In this document: in pieces, positions 1 through 11,409 of the stretch | Layout of the letters: each line of letters begins with the position of its first letter | Position numbering within the stretch: the first letter of the stretch is position 1 | NCBI RefSeq assembly: GCF_010093535.1 | Contig: NW_022985227.1 | Span: forward strand, 154,784-218,783 | Direction: 5' to 3' | Source of the DNA: Lindgomyces ingoldianus | Taxonomy: Eukaryota > Ascomycota > Dothideomycetes > Pleosporales > Lindgomycetaceae | Length of the DNA: 64,000 bases | Program-made: the position numbers and the translations under genes | The notes under the pieces: generated by a model | Database searches by the model: none | Told to the model about the DNA's origin: nothing | Seen by the model: only the letters and a program-made list of their open reading frames with translations

Positions 1-3000
1 TTTGTAACTAGTCTACTACACGCTGTGCATCTACTTTAGAGCTTTTTCTGTACGCAACAATAAGGTTGTTTATGTAAAAAAAGACAAATATTCTAGCTTT
101 AGTTATGCAGTAAGGTTTATATAGAACAGCTAAAAACTTAAAGCTTTTAAAGGTTATTATAAAATAGTGTTACTAAAGTAGAGAAAAAATTTATAAGCTA
201 TATAGTGCTTTTTAAAGCTTTAGTATTATACCTAGTTTCTAATAGCCTTTTAGCATCTGCATGTAGATATTGCAGTTAATTGCTGCATGTATAAACATGT
301 TAGTTACATTGTATTATTTAAGCTCTAGGTTAAAGTGTACAGATATTACTATTAGCATTTAAAATAAGCGTCTTACTAGGGTAGCAGCATAGGTATCTTA
401 TGTAGTAATGTTTCTTTATTAATTGCTGTAGACTACTAGTTGCGCCTTACATTTTTGTAATCTATAGTGCTTATTAAGCTTATAGGTGTACACCTACATA
501 TAATCTAGAATCTGCTGTCTAGCTGCCTTAATTAGCTTTATCTAGACCTCTGTTTAGGATTTTATTATCTAATAACTGTCTAGGTGTGTTCTTTCTGCTG
601 CCTTAAACATCTTATGTAGAGGGTACTTCTTTAGTTACTTTTAAGTTAATAGTAGAAGTAGCAGCTAGCTTTTATAAGGTGTCTTTCTTTTAAATAGCAT
701 TTTTATTAATGCTGCTTTATCTAGTGTCTTACTACTATGCTTTTCTACACTTTTAGATTTTATGCTAGCTATAAAGGCTACAGCCTATAGTATAGTCTTT
801 AGCAACTCTATTTAGCTTAGCTTTAGTGCTGCTCTAGCTATTAACTGCATAAGCAATGCTACAGGTGGCAGAGTGTTTAGAGAAGATAAATAGTTATCTC
901 TAATCTTCTTTTCTTAATAGTAGCCTAGTAGGTCTACTTTATTAAAATTTAATATATTATTTATAGTGTTATCTTTATAGAATAACTTTATCTTTAGCTA
1001 ATAACTAGGTGTTAGAAGCTTAATTATTCTAATATATATAGTAATTTTCTTTACTATGTTATACATAAAGTTATTTATTAGGTCTTTAGGCTTACTGCTA
1101 AAAATTAAGTGTTTATTAAAAATAATATTATGTGTATAGATTACTTTTACTAGCAGTAGTATCTATACATAGTAGATGTTTAATAATTAGTACTTAACTA
1201 GATATCTAATCTACGCCTTTAAGTCTAGCCTTTATAGCTTAGATTTATTTTAATGTGTGTTATTAGTTATTATAAATGCTTTATAGCTATAAGCTTTTAA
1301 ATGTGTAAAGCTTAGCTTTTAGATTAATATAACAACTTTATTATTTAAAGCTACTTATGTAAAGAAGATCTTATATAGTGTCTTCTAGTTGTTAGCATAG
1401 TTTAGCGTTTAATTATATAGGTATACGCCTGCTTTAGTAATGTATGGCTATACATTCTATAGTAGGTTAGCATCTAGTTGTATAGCCTATAACTTCTCCT
1501 TGTTTACACCCTTTAAGCGTTTAGCTTCTCTATTCTAGGCTTATGTATCTAGTGCTAAAGGCTTAACAGTTATTCTATGTAATGCTAGCTAGCGTTTTAC
1601 CTCTAGTTTTACTATTATAATCTTATTATTAGCTTTAATAACTTTTATAGTAATGTTATAATAGTTCTTTAGAAAGAGAATAAAGATTATAAAAGCTTTA
1701 ATAATTAATTTAGTAAGCTTATTATCTTTAAAGTAGAGGTCCTACTAAAGGCTAGAATACTTATTAGTAATTAGCATTTAACTTTGCTCTTTTATAATGC
1801 TTTATGCTTTATATGCATAGAAATTAATTAATAGTTTCTTACTAGGTCTACTGTTGCTAATTTGTAGTGTGCAGCTAATTTATTATTATATCTTAGCTTT
1901 GCTATATAAGTTACATTAAACTGTTATAATTTCTTTAATTTACACCCCCTTAGCTTACTATATAAGGTGTTAAAGTGTAGCTAGTCTAGAGTGTCCTAGA
2001 CGCTTATGCTATAGCTCTACTAATGCCTTTTATAGACTATGTTTAGTTCTTGTGTTAATTATGTGTATATAATATAAGCTCTTTTATAGTAGATAGTACT
2101 CTAACACCTATTAGCTATAGATCTTTATAAGATCTTTAATTATTATCTTATCTAAGGCCTTTAAAGCAGTTAGCTCTGCTTGTGTGTTCTACTAGATTCC
2201 TTTCTGTTACAGTAGGCAGAACAAGACTAGGTTGCACAGCAGGTCTAGGCACAGTGCAGTGTTATGTAGTACAAGACTGTATGCTTAACTATATGTTCTA
2301 TGCTTACTTTTTAAGCTTAGTGTAATTAATCTGTAGCTTTAAATCTATACATAAGAGTTTCTAGACTAGATAAAGTTTTCTAGTGTTAGTAAATAATAGT
2401 TATAGATTTAATTAAAATTATTTATAATGTAGCATGTTAAGCCTAAGTTAAGGATAAATAATTCTCTTAGTAGATATCTATTCTAGTTTAAATTAACTAT
2501 AGCTAGTAATGTAGCTACCTTAACTCTTAATACTTTCTAGCTTTTAAGTTAGTCTTTTTATATCTCTAGTATAAGTGTATATAAACTCTTTAGAATTAGT
2601 ATCTTTAAATTATGTCTATGCTGCCTTTTTAGTAGGCCTTAAAATTCTAAGTTGTGCTTACACTTTAATGCTATAAGCTTTTTAACTCTTTTATTTAGCA
2701 TCTACTAGTCTAGTGCTCTGTCTAGATAGACATAAAAGTAGTCCTTTAATGCATAGATGTGTCTACATGTAGGACATTTAGTGCCTTCTATTTTAGCAGG
2801 TTTCTAGCTTAAGAATAACTTTCTGTTATCTTTTTAATAACATTAATGTTAAGGTCTACTCTATTTTCTTAACATTATAACTTTTGCACTACAGGCGTTT
2901 CTATTTGTGCCCTAGGTAGTTTTTTTACTTTTAGTAAAGTATAATAAGTTATCTATTGTAAAGGCAGCTTTATGCTTTTTTATACATATTAGATAATTTA

Positions 3001-3748
3001 ACATTATATGTTTTTAAAAGCACTTTATTATTTCTTTTTAATTTATGTCTAGTGCGAACTGTCTGCTTTCCTAAAAGGTTATAGACTAATAAGGGGCAAC
3101 TTTATTTATAGTAGTTAGAAAGTCCTTTGCTACAGCATTAAACTACGTTGTTTCTAGAACATTTTGTGTCTCTGCTTCTGTGGCAGCGTAGTCATACTCT
3201 GCTAGCTACAGGTCCTATATGCTTGCGTTTCTTAGCAGCTTTAGAGATGCATTATATTAGTTACACACACGTTCTTATTTAAATTAGTTATTAACACCTA
3301 CTGTAGCTTTAAGGTTTGTAATCCACTATTTAAGTAGTTAATCTAGGGAACAGCATGTACGCTGCAGATGCGGGCTAACTATTAACTAGATAAAGACAAT
3401 AATCTGTTAAAGGCTTAATTACTCTTTTTTATAATTATGTCTGTTACTCTTATACTTGTTAGCCTTAATCTTGTAGTATTTAATAGCTTCTTTAAAGGCT
3501 CTAACACCGCTTGTCGATAGCTTGTTCAGGTGCGTAGGCGTTTCGACGTTGGAGGCTGGTGAAAACTCAGCTATTAGCGGCATCTCTGGAGCTCTTGGTT
3601 TGGAGATCATTTGGATGGTCAACTTAGGATCCACTTGCGGCCAGATGCCGTGCGCTACACATCTCGATTGCAGCTGCATCATCCAGGCTCTGTAGTCGGT
3701 GTGGTCTCGAAGGACGACTGTCGCGTCTCGAGGAGGCTGGGTGGCCAT
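1..3748 (-). pseudogene. Ty1/copia gag-pol relic (5' part)
   Basis: Minus-strand gag-pol of a Ty1/copia retrotransposon, cut by the left window edge. The first 109 codons (3748-3419) are open and read like a copia Gag start: an N-terminal segment with DYRAWMMQLQ, a Trp-containing helix and GIWPQVDP. Beyond 3419 the frame continues with many TAG/TAA stops at expected Gln/Trp positions. Recognisable pieces include a Gag stretch with RVRNRYNASLKAAKK near 3250 and a protease/pre-integrase-like stretch with a HNTALCLDLLCNLV-type segment near 2270-2200. Integrase and reverse transcriptase should lie further left and mostly outside the window. The start codon is only 32 bases inside the LTR at 3781-4251, and no clear tRNA-complementary primer site is visible between them. 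The stops are the RIP pattern, so the element is dead. Family assignment comes from remembered Gag motifs; a translated search would confirm it. Confidence 0.82.
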
Positions 3749-3780
3749 TTTGTATCGATGGAGGCACTGAGACTCTTAAT

Positions 3781-4251
3781 TGTCAGATTAAAGCACTGTT
3801 TCTGGGCTTCCTGAGATGAATGATGGGTTTGGATATGATGTATGGGATGATTGATTGATTGTATTGATTGTGTTCATTTATTAATGCTTTTTCTGCTCTA
3901 CTCGTGTTGCTCGGCTTTTTGTTCTGCCGATCCGAGTCCCTCGCGCACTAGCCCTATGCGCGACCAGCTTGCAACATGCTGCAATTTGCTGCAAAATGCT
4001 GTAACATGCTGCAATTTGCTGCAAAATGCTGTAACATGCTGCAATTTGCTGCAATTTGCTGCAACATGCTGCAAAATGCTGCAATTTGCTGCAACATGCT
4101 GCAAAATGCTGCAATTTGCTGCAACATGCTGCAAAATGCTGCAAAATGCTGCAATTTGCAGCAACATACTGTTCGAGCTTATTGCTCGTACTATGTAGCA
4201 GCTTTCGTCAAACGTTCCTCCTGTCTTGACAGTAGGTGCGCATATCTGACA
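3781..4251 (-). mobile_element. copia 5' LTR with internal decamer array
   Basis: A 471-bp repeat bounded by TGTCAGA and TCTGACA when read on the minus strand, directly abutting the copia gag at 3748. Two shorter copies occur as solo LTRs at 25573-25922 and 51997-52357 with perfect 5-bp target duplications, which proves the LTR ends. Inside, 3971-4160 holds about 19 units of a 10-bp repeat (TGCTGCAATT, TGCTGCAAAA, TGCTGTAACA variants). Unlike the internal region it is GC-normal, so RIP largely spared it. The 5 bases outside the LTR are CGACC; the partner copy would lie left of the window. Confidence 0.88.
3971..4160. repeat. 10-bp minisatellite with phased A-tracts inside LTR
   Basis: About 19 exact-length decamers, TGCTGC followed by AATT, AAAA or (with TGCTGT) AACA. 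The A/T runs recur every 10 bases, close to one helical turn, a pattern known to give intrinsically curved DNA. It makes overlapping open frames on both strands that are not genes. Confidence 0.9.
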
Positions 4252-4370
4252 CGACCAATCGCCTCCTGCGGGCGTCTGCGGATGTCTACCCCCGGCTCTC
4301 GCGCCCGTGCGGTGGACATCTCCTAATGCACCGGCCGCCTGCTGAGCCCGCCGCTGATGGCTCCTGTACT

Positions 4371-4402
4371 ATACACACACACACACACACATATATATGT
4401 AT
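4371..4402. repeat. AC/AT microsatellite
   Basis: A run of AC dinucleotides followed by AT dinucleotides, between the copia LTR and the Crypton start. The flanking 4252-4530 holds no recognisable gene; it is GC-rich and may be the Crypton 5' flank. Confidence 0.85.
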
Positions 4403-4530
4403 GGATGGAGAGGCCCTAGGGCAGGCCAGGCCCTGCCCTCACCTTCATCCCGAGCCCGAGTTTCAGCGTGCGCTGCTTGCTGCTGTATATACCCTCCCTC
4501 ACTGTACACACTCACTCAGGGGGCGCGAGC

Positions 4531-6809
4531 ATGGGTCTACAGCGCAGGGCGCGTTGCGAGCGCGCAGACGTCAACATCGCGAACAACGCTAAGCTGCGCG
4601 CTAATGCGCACTATATCCTAGCTACAATTCGCAAGCAGCGACTAGAGAATACGCACTAGGTCTATGTTCTAAAGCAGGAGGAATTCAAGGTAGTATTCTC
4701 GCCCGCCTGCCTGCCTATCTGTGTGTCTGTGTCTGTGCTAACTCCTGCGTCTAGGCGTTCTGCGAGAGGAAGCAGTACCACAACAGCAGCACTGTTATAA
4801 AGGAGAAGCTGCTGCTCTTCCTAGTTAAGGAGGTTGCAAACTAGCCCTTAAGGACTAGGTCTTGCAAGGTAGGGAGCGACGTCCTCTAAGACAAGACGCG
4901 TCTTGCCTAGCGCTTAGTTCGCGCCTACATCACAGCTATTACTAACCTCTGGCGAGAGCAGAAGGCGCTAGGCATAAACAGCCACCCATCGCCGCGCGTA
5001 GACAGTGTAAGGGAGTACCTTAGGTCTCTGCAGCGCAGGGATGCCTAGCGAGATTAAGAGCAGTACGCTGACAAGGGCAGAGACACGCTGCTTGACGGCT
5101 ACACTGAGGACGAGTTTAAGCGGCTCTGTAGCGAGCTGTGGACACATAGCGCAGACGCGAGCTTGTCCTTAGCAACAGTAGAGTGTCACTTCCGTACGCT
5201 AGTCAATCTCATGCTGGGCCACTACATGCTCACGCGCGGAGGCGACCGCTGTTCTGCAGAGATTTTAGACCTGTTCACCTTTAAGTTTAAGGGGGAGGGC
5301 CCTACGCGCTGCATGCCCCTAATATTTACCACCCGCGCAAGCAAGCAGAACTAGCACAGCCAGCTTAAGACAATAGGCGCGCTGCGGCACAGGAAGCTAA
5401 TCCTCTGCATGCTTAGCAGCCTAGCCTTCTACCTGCTCTATTGCTGGGACCTAGGCGACAAGCCCTTTCCTGACTTTAGTGAGCGCTTAGCCTAGTACCG
5501 CATACAGCTAATTAAGGCCAGCACGGGCAATTGTACAGCAGCCTTCTCCTATAACTCCTAGCGCGACCAGGTCGCGAAGGCGTACAGTTACGCTGGGATC
5601 TTATCTTAGAAGAAGACTTACCTCCTACGCAGTAGAGCAGCTAAGCTAGCAGAGCTTAAAGGGGTTAGTAAGGATTAGATTTAGTAAGCAGGCAGGTAGA
5701 ATTAGGAGTAAATAGTTAGCTGCTACCTTAACTTACTGCCGCAGAAGTTTATAAGGTCTATAGCTGGCTATCTGCTGCAGATAGGCTGCTTTAAGATCCC
5801 TTGCGCAGCTGTCGCGCCTCTAGACAAGCTCCTGTCTCTTATCTAGCTAGAGCTTAATGCGTGGAAGGGCCGCTTTAGCCTGCACGCTAGCTAGATTAAC
5901 AACCTAGCCGCAGGGGGCCTTACGAGCCTGCTGCTCTACCTCAGAGAGGTGATCCTCTAGGACTCAGCTGCGCTGCGCCAGCGCTTCCCTAGCCACCCTG
6001 TGTGGAACCACCCAGTGTTCCAGCACAGGGCGTACGCCGCCTTCGCTTAGGACATCAACGCGTCTCTTGACGCAGAGGCAGCTCCTAGTTAGCTGTCAGT
6101 CCTGTACCAGGCAATACCCCTGCTTGCTAACCAGCTCTAAGCGCTAGATGCCTAGAACAAGCAGCGGATAAGGGAGCTTAAGAGGGAGCTTAAGGAGGAG
6201 CTTAATCACGTGCGCGAGCTGCAGAGATTACAGTCTTAGCAGCTGCAGGTGCTCACGTCTGGCAGCCTTATGTTCCGCCTGGAGGCGTCGCAGGCGCAGG
6301 GCGGTCTGCTGCTGCCACCACCTCCACTCAGGCACACAGCAGCTGCGCCGCCGTCGCTGGCAGACGTAGATTCAAGCAGGTATACCTCTGCCCAAGCCAG
6401 CATCGCGCCTACGCCGTCTGCGCGCTCGCCTAGCCCATCGCCTCTGCCAGCAGCACTTGAGCTTGCGCCTGAGCTAGAACCTGCACCAAAGCATCGCATG
6501 TGCCGCGCTGTGAGGACTGTGGAGGATCTCTAGCGCGAATAGACAGTAGGCCTGCAGGGCCAGCCTTCTATCGCTAAGCTAGACAGGCGCTGGGGGAACA
6601 AGTAAAGGTTAGGTTGTTAGAGTAAGCTGCAGTAGTACTCTCTACAGCTTAAGGTTATTAAGGAGATTAGGCGCATCGCGCAGGCGCGGAGGACTAGCAA
6701 GGAGGCGGCCATGTGGCAGGTGAGCCAGCAGCAGCAGCAGCAGAGGGTCTTGCTGGACCAGCTCTGCAAGCATCTCAGAGTCGCTCAGAAGGAGAGCAAT
6801 CGCCCCTAG
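4531..6809 (+). pseudogene. Crypton-like Ndc10_II/GCR1_C protein, RIP-broken
   Basis: Remnant of a Crypton-type tyrosine-recombinase element gene. The ATG at 4531 starts a frame interrupted by a canonical intron (4690-4754; donor GTAGTA, branch GCTAAC, acceptor CTAG), after which the reading continues coherently to about 6809. The middle (about 5163-5960) matches the Ndc10 domain II fold: LTRGGDRCSAEILDLF, then KFKGEGPTRCMPLIF, then LRHRKLILCMLSSLAFYLLY and GDKPFPDF. A proline-rich linker (6300-6490) follows. The C-terminus (6490-6620) has the GCR1_C signature VEDL-x-RE-x-TVGLQGQP...RRWGNK, in which conserved Trp positions read TAG. A polyglutamine CAG run lies near 6727. Essentially every stop fits Gln or Trp mutated by RIP. 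Spliced length is about 738 codons, plausible for a full-length gene. Ndc10_II/GCR1_C proteins are known from CryptonF elements; the catalytic residues were not fully verified. Confidence 0.8.
4690..4754 (+). other. intron in Crypton-like gene
   Basis: A 65-base intron: GTAGTA donor after AAG, a pyrimidine-rich body, GCTAAC branch at 4737-4742 and CTAG acceptor. Splicing joins EEFK to AFCERKQYH in one frame. Confidence 0.75.
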
Positions 6810-6900
6810 TTTTGTAGTCCTAGTATTGTATATAGTTATTGTTACAAGAGTTAATTAATTAGTGTTTAGATAGTTATAGCTGCTAAGCAGAGATTCTATT

Positions 6901-7150
6901 CTGCATTATTCTACAATTTGCTGCGTCTTGTTGTAATTTGCTGCATTGTTCTGCAATATGCTGCGTCTTGTTGCAATTTACTGCATTGTTCTGCAATTTA
7001 CTGTATTGTTCTGCAATATACTGCGTTTTGTTGCAATTTGCTGCATTATTCTGCAATTTGCTGCGTTTTGTTGCAATTTGCTGCATTATTCTGCAATTTG
7101 CTGCTTCTTGTTGCAATTTAATACATTATTCTGTAATTTACTGCATTATT
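6901..7150. repeat. decamer array (20-bp higher-order unit)
   Basis: Twenty-five decamers alternating CTGCATTATT/CTGCAATTTG and CTGCGTTTTG/TTGCAATTTG types, giving a 20-bp higher-order unit. It resembles the array in the copia LTR but no LTR ends flank it. The overlapping cysteine-rich frames (LLQFAALFCN-like) are artefacts of the repeat. 6810-6900 is AT-rich with nothing recognised. Confidence 0.85.
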
Positions 7151-7277
7151 AGGATACTGTGCGAGCACAGTATACTTCTGTCACACTATGACATTTATAG
7201 AGAGGTACCTAGCAGCCATACAGTGCGTTCCCAGCAACGTAATAGCAATTATAATGCAGCTCTGCAGCACTTTAAAG

Positions 7278-8304
7278 CTAGAGCAGCCTGGCAGCTATTA
7301 TAAGACCAAAAATCAGGCTATTTGCACATGTGGCGGCGTAGATATTGCCCATGGAGGGTGGGCAATGGACATGGGTGGTTGTTCCAGAGGCTGCCGAACC
7401 AGCCGACCCGGCCACGCCTCCCTGCCTTTTGAATATACTTGATATCCCCGCCGCAAACAAAGCCGATAACGAGAATATAAGCCATTGAAGGACATTCAAG
7501 ATCTGTCCGGCTGTAATCTGGATTGTTGACACGGATCCCATCTGGGTGACGTACTGCATTGTAGCAGTCACCTGGCTGATCGTTATTGCCGATGCCAGAG
7601 CAAGTCCAACAGAAGTCCAGATAATTGCCAGAGCAGCAAGTCTGAGTGATTGTCTACGCTTTTCTGTGTTCGAGTTGCCTGTTTGTGTCGCTTTAAGATG
7701 TCGTTTCAGTATCAAGGCTACAAGTAGACCAATGACAAGCAAGACGCCGGCGGCGGCCAGCAGGCAAAGAATAATCTTTGATTGTAGGGTGAAAGCGAAG
7801 AAGACCAGGTCTAGATCGCCTGATACATCAGTTCCGTTGTTGGCATTCGCGTCGAATATAAATCGGAGAAGGCTATCGGCCGTCTTGCCGGAGCTAGATT
7901 GGCAGACCAATCTGTCTGATGTGGAAGCGCAGATGCCTACTTAGAGATTAGTACTGCATATAAAATCCAGGTAAGGTAAGTAATACCAAAGTAGTTTATT
8001 CGTAATTCTGAAACTGTGAAAGCCATAGAAGATATACCATTTCTTGGCTCCAGTTTGACTGCAAATATGTTTTGTATTCCTGGGGAATTGGACACGCATC
8101 CAGTAAGACATAATCCTAGGCGTAGTTTAGCTGACATGTAACCATCGAGAAATATTGGGGTGCTACCATAGAAGAGGAGTGTGGGAATAGGAAGGAGATA
8201 AATCCAGATGCGATAGTCAATATTTTCTGATTCGTGAGTTAATGCAGAATTCATAGAGCAAAAGTGTGTAGCCAAAACTTACGCATGCGAGTAGTTTTAC
8301 CCAT
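7278..8304 (-). CDS. Fig1-like membrane protein
   Basis: Predicted member of the Fig1 family (calcium regulator and membrane fusion protein). In yeast and filamentous fungi these four-pass plasma-membrane proteins support low-affinity Ca2+ influx and cell fusion during mating. Proposed model: exon 1 8304-8283 (22 nt), exon 2 8226-7987, exon 3 7936-7278, giving 306 residues. Introns are 8282-8227 (GTAAGT...TTAACTCAC...CAG) and 7986-7937 (GTATTA...AAGTAG). Exon 2 holds a first hydrophobic segment, then GCVSNSPGIQNIFAVKLEP and ELRINYFG. Across the second junction this becomes YFGICAS, the family's aromatic-Gly-x-Cys core, followed by DRLVCQSSSGKTADSLLRF. Three further hydrophobic segments follow (ILCLLAAAGVLLVIGLLVAL, a second near 7640-7600, and LQWLIFSLSALFAAGI). 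An alternative start is the ATG at 8254 without the small exon. The last ~35 codons approach RIP-altered DNA and may not be native. No stops interrupt the model. Confidence 0.72.
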
Positions 8305-8958
8305 ATCGAAGTGGTCTCTCCTGAATCTTGAGAAGGGCAATAATATCTGTATGGATTGAACTATTAGATTATTCTCTGGGGGTAAATGAGGGATACAGCA
8401 CCGGCTATTTATTATGTTGGATAGCTGCACAGTGACCACTTTGAGCATTGGTACGAAGCAATATCTTAGCAGACTACGATGGCAAGGAGCCACAACGCAC
8501 GCGCGCGGCTTATTCTCCAGGTAAATGAATTAGATCTGTGGGGCTTTACGGTGAGTCTCGAAACCCCTAGGTCTTGCTATCGATCTGCTTGACAAGCAGC
8601 AAAGTCAGGAGACTGCGTCTATTCAAGGCGTCGAGTATCAGAACTTGTCTGACATTTACTCCACTTCCCAATTCCAAAAATTTACTCGTGTTTCGAATAG
8701 TGCTTTCATGACATCTAAGTCGTTGGACAAGCCAGCAGCTACGCCGTAGTCGAAAAAAAAAAAACGACTTCAACGACAATAGATCTGCGGCAGCCCAAAA
8801 GCAATGAAACTTGGGGACAACGCGCGCGCTTCTTAGTAGAACAAGGTGCCGCAAGTTTAGAAAACGACTGGGGTACAGCTTGCTTCTCTGAGCTTGAGGC
8901 GGTAAATGTGGCGTTGATCTTGGTCGCGCGAAGATGTAGAGTTAGCTTCGATGCTAAG

Positions 8959-9160
8959 TGTCGCACGTGTCTCACGCGATATCATACCCATGCACTGCAC
9001 TATTCACTCATTAGGCATAGCTCCTATCTCGTACAGTATATAGTCAGCTCAGAGCTCTATCGAGCTCCTTAGACCATACAATACACTCATTCCACTTTGT
9101 TTAGATCTCGCTCCCTTGTCGAGTTGTTTGCCATATGCCCCCTCCTGAGCCCATGCAAGA
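8959..9160 (+). mobile_element. 5' LTR of an LTR element
   Basis: A 202-bp direct repeat beginning TGTCGCACGTGTC and ending CCATGCAAGA, matched by 13186-13382. It is preceded by CTAAG, the target duplication repeated after the 3' LTR. It has a 5-base duplication (CACTG) relative to the other copy and stays GC-normal. The 3' end does not have the usual CA. Confidence 0.82.
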
Positions 9161-9250
9161 GTTATAAGCCCAGAGTCGCGCTCCTGACTAGTACTCTAGT
9201 CACCACTGCACAGTTAGCTTTTGCATCTAGCTTTAGGGCCCTGCGAACCT

Positions 9251-9725
9251 TAACACATATTAATCACAGATTCCTCACCAGCTGAGCCTAATTAAACAGA
9301 CAATAACCCTCTGTCTATACTAAAACATATTAATCACAGATTGCTCACTAACTAAGCCTAATTAACCAGACAATAACCCTCTGTCTATTCTAAAACATAA
9401 CAATCACAGAGTGCCTACTAACTAAGCCCAATCAACTAGACAATAACCCTCTGTCCATTCCAAAACATAACAATCACAGAGTGCTCACTAACTAAGCCTA
9501 ATTAACTAGACAATAACCCTCTGTCTATTCTAAAACATATTAATTACAGATTGCTTACTAACTAAGCCTAATTAACTAGACAATAACACTCTGTCTCTTC
9601 CACCTATATTATTTATAAATTGCTTACTAACTAAGCCTAATTAACTAGACAATAACCTTCTGTCTACTCTAAAACATACTAATTATAGATTGCTTACTAG
9701 CTAAGCCTAATTAACTGGACAACCT
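9251..9725. repeat. 70-bp tandem repeat, about 6.8 copies
   Basis: Tandem units of exactly 70 bases; the anchor TAATCACAGA recurs at 9261, 9331, 9401, 9471 and 9541 and, mutated, at 9611 and 9681. It lies in the leader of the LTR element, just inside the 5' LTR. The copies become progressively more AT-rich to the right. Confidence 0.92.
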
Positions 9726-10518
9726 TTTTGTTCTATTTTATTAACACATAAAGATAACTTTAAACATTAATGCCTTTATTCAGCTTACTAAAAAGAGCAA
9801 CTAGCAGCTCTAGTTTAGTTACATTAAGACATAAGCAACTAGAGAATATGTCTAGAAGTATATTAATTTAGATCTCTTACTAGAAAATCTCCTAGTTAAC
9901 ACTATACTACAGAGGCCTAAGGTTACAAAGTTTTATACAGGTAGCACCTAGCTTAGTCCTAACCCTATAGTCTTTAACCTAAACCTTAATAATTAGTAAT
10001 GCTATATAATAGTGTGTAAAGACTACTATAATAATTTTAAGTTATTCTAAGCTTAACATAAAGCTCTATTAAATATTTATATGCTTATTAAAAGCACTAT
10101 TAACACATTAAACTACTTTATTATTAAAGATAAAGACATAATTTATAAAAAGCTAAAAACTTTAAAGGTAATCCTAAAACTCTTTAATAAGTAGCTTAAA
10201 CAGAGTGCATAAACTACATATAACTATGTAAGAAAGTAGTTATTAAAAATAAAATAAAACTAATAAATTATAGCATATAAAAATATATATATTAATGCTA
10301 AATTAGTCTACTTACTAAATGTAATAGAATATTAACTACACTATAACTTTATGTTAGTAATTTTAGACATAAACCTTAGATGCGCAGCAGCTATCTAATT
10401 AATTCTAGTTTAGTATAAATAAACTAATAACGATTTACTTAATTTTCTTACTAGTGGTCTAGAGTTTTTTAAAATTAGTAATAATTATAGCTAACTTAGT
10501 AACCTAGCGTTACTTATA

Positions 10519-11409
10519 ACGTACCTAACAGGTTAGCCGGCTACACAGGTTCGCCGGCTACTTTTGCTAAGCCTCTACTAAACTCTACCTATCTACATAA
10601 TGCCTTAATAACAATACTAGATTAAATCTTCTAAAGAACATTAAATATAGCTTACTCTTTAAGCTCTTAAATAAAACTTAAAACTTTCCTTATAACGCGC
10701 TATAGCTATCTATAATATCTCTTACATAACACTAAGCAATTAACGCGCTAGACAGCCTTTATAAGTAGAATGCTAGCTTAAATTAAGGAATCTAACTAAG
10801 CTTAAAAAGAAAGTAGTTGTTAAGTATAAATAAGCCCTAGTAGTTATAAACTCTAAGTAATACTTTTAAATTTAGGTTATAATTAACACTTATAAAAGTA
10901 AAAATTTAAAGGTATATAAATAGCTTACTAATATCTATAGTAAAGGCCTTTAAAAAAGTTTTAAAGAGAGTAGTAATTATTATATATAGGCTAGTATTAG
11001 CATAAAAGAAGATTATAAAGCTTTAAGCAGTAAATAAAGCTGCTACGTAACATAGATTATATAAAAAAAAGTAGATTTAAGTAAAAAAGACTTTAATAGT
11101 TAAGAATAGAGCTTGTCTAACTACTCTAAAAGAGTTTAGAGCGTGTAGTAATAGGAAGAAGCTAAAGATATAAGTGCGCGCTAAAGAAGGTAAGCTAAGT
11201 TAAAGGCAATATAAGTAGTGTAATTAAACTAGGCATAACTTGCGTACATGTAAGTAAGTAGTAGAAGTAGACTCTAAATAATATCCTATGTTGTATTGCT
11301 TTATACAGGGCTAAAGTAGGCTGTTTTGCACTAGAATAGGGTGGTTTTAGTATAGGCTTAGCAAAAGTGGCCGGCCAACCTGTGTGGCCAGCTAACCCGT
11401 TAGGTACGT
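10519..11409 (+). mobile_element. pogo/Fot1 derivative, TIR family B (nested)
   Basis: An 891-bp element with ~55-bp inverted ends starting ACGTACCTAAC and containing GCCGGC-rich blocks, flanked by TA on both sides. Its left part matches the transposase-start end and its right part the 3' end of family-B elements at 49625 and 63005. It is thus internally deleted, with no coding capacity. It lies inside the LTR element, so it inserted later. Confidence 0.85.

Noticed and set aside
3851..4326. Overlapping Cys/Leu/Gln-rich open frames on both strands (CCNLLQNAV / QHFAACCSKL repeats)
   Set aside because: They are readings of the 10-bp tandem array inside the copia LTR; no independent coding signal.
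4531..6809. Captain (DUF3435) recombinase of a Starship giant element
   Set aside because: The C-terminus is GCR1_C and the core is Ndc10_II-like, which fits a Crypton; no DUF3435 pattern or large cargo boundary could be shown.
9251..9725. CRISPR-like regularly spaced repeats
   Set aside because: Contiguous 70-bp tandem units without unique spacers, inside a fungal LTR element.
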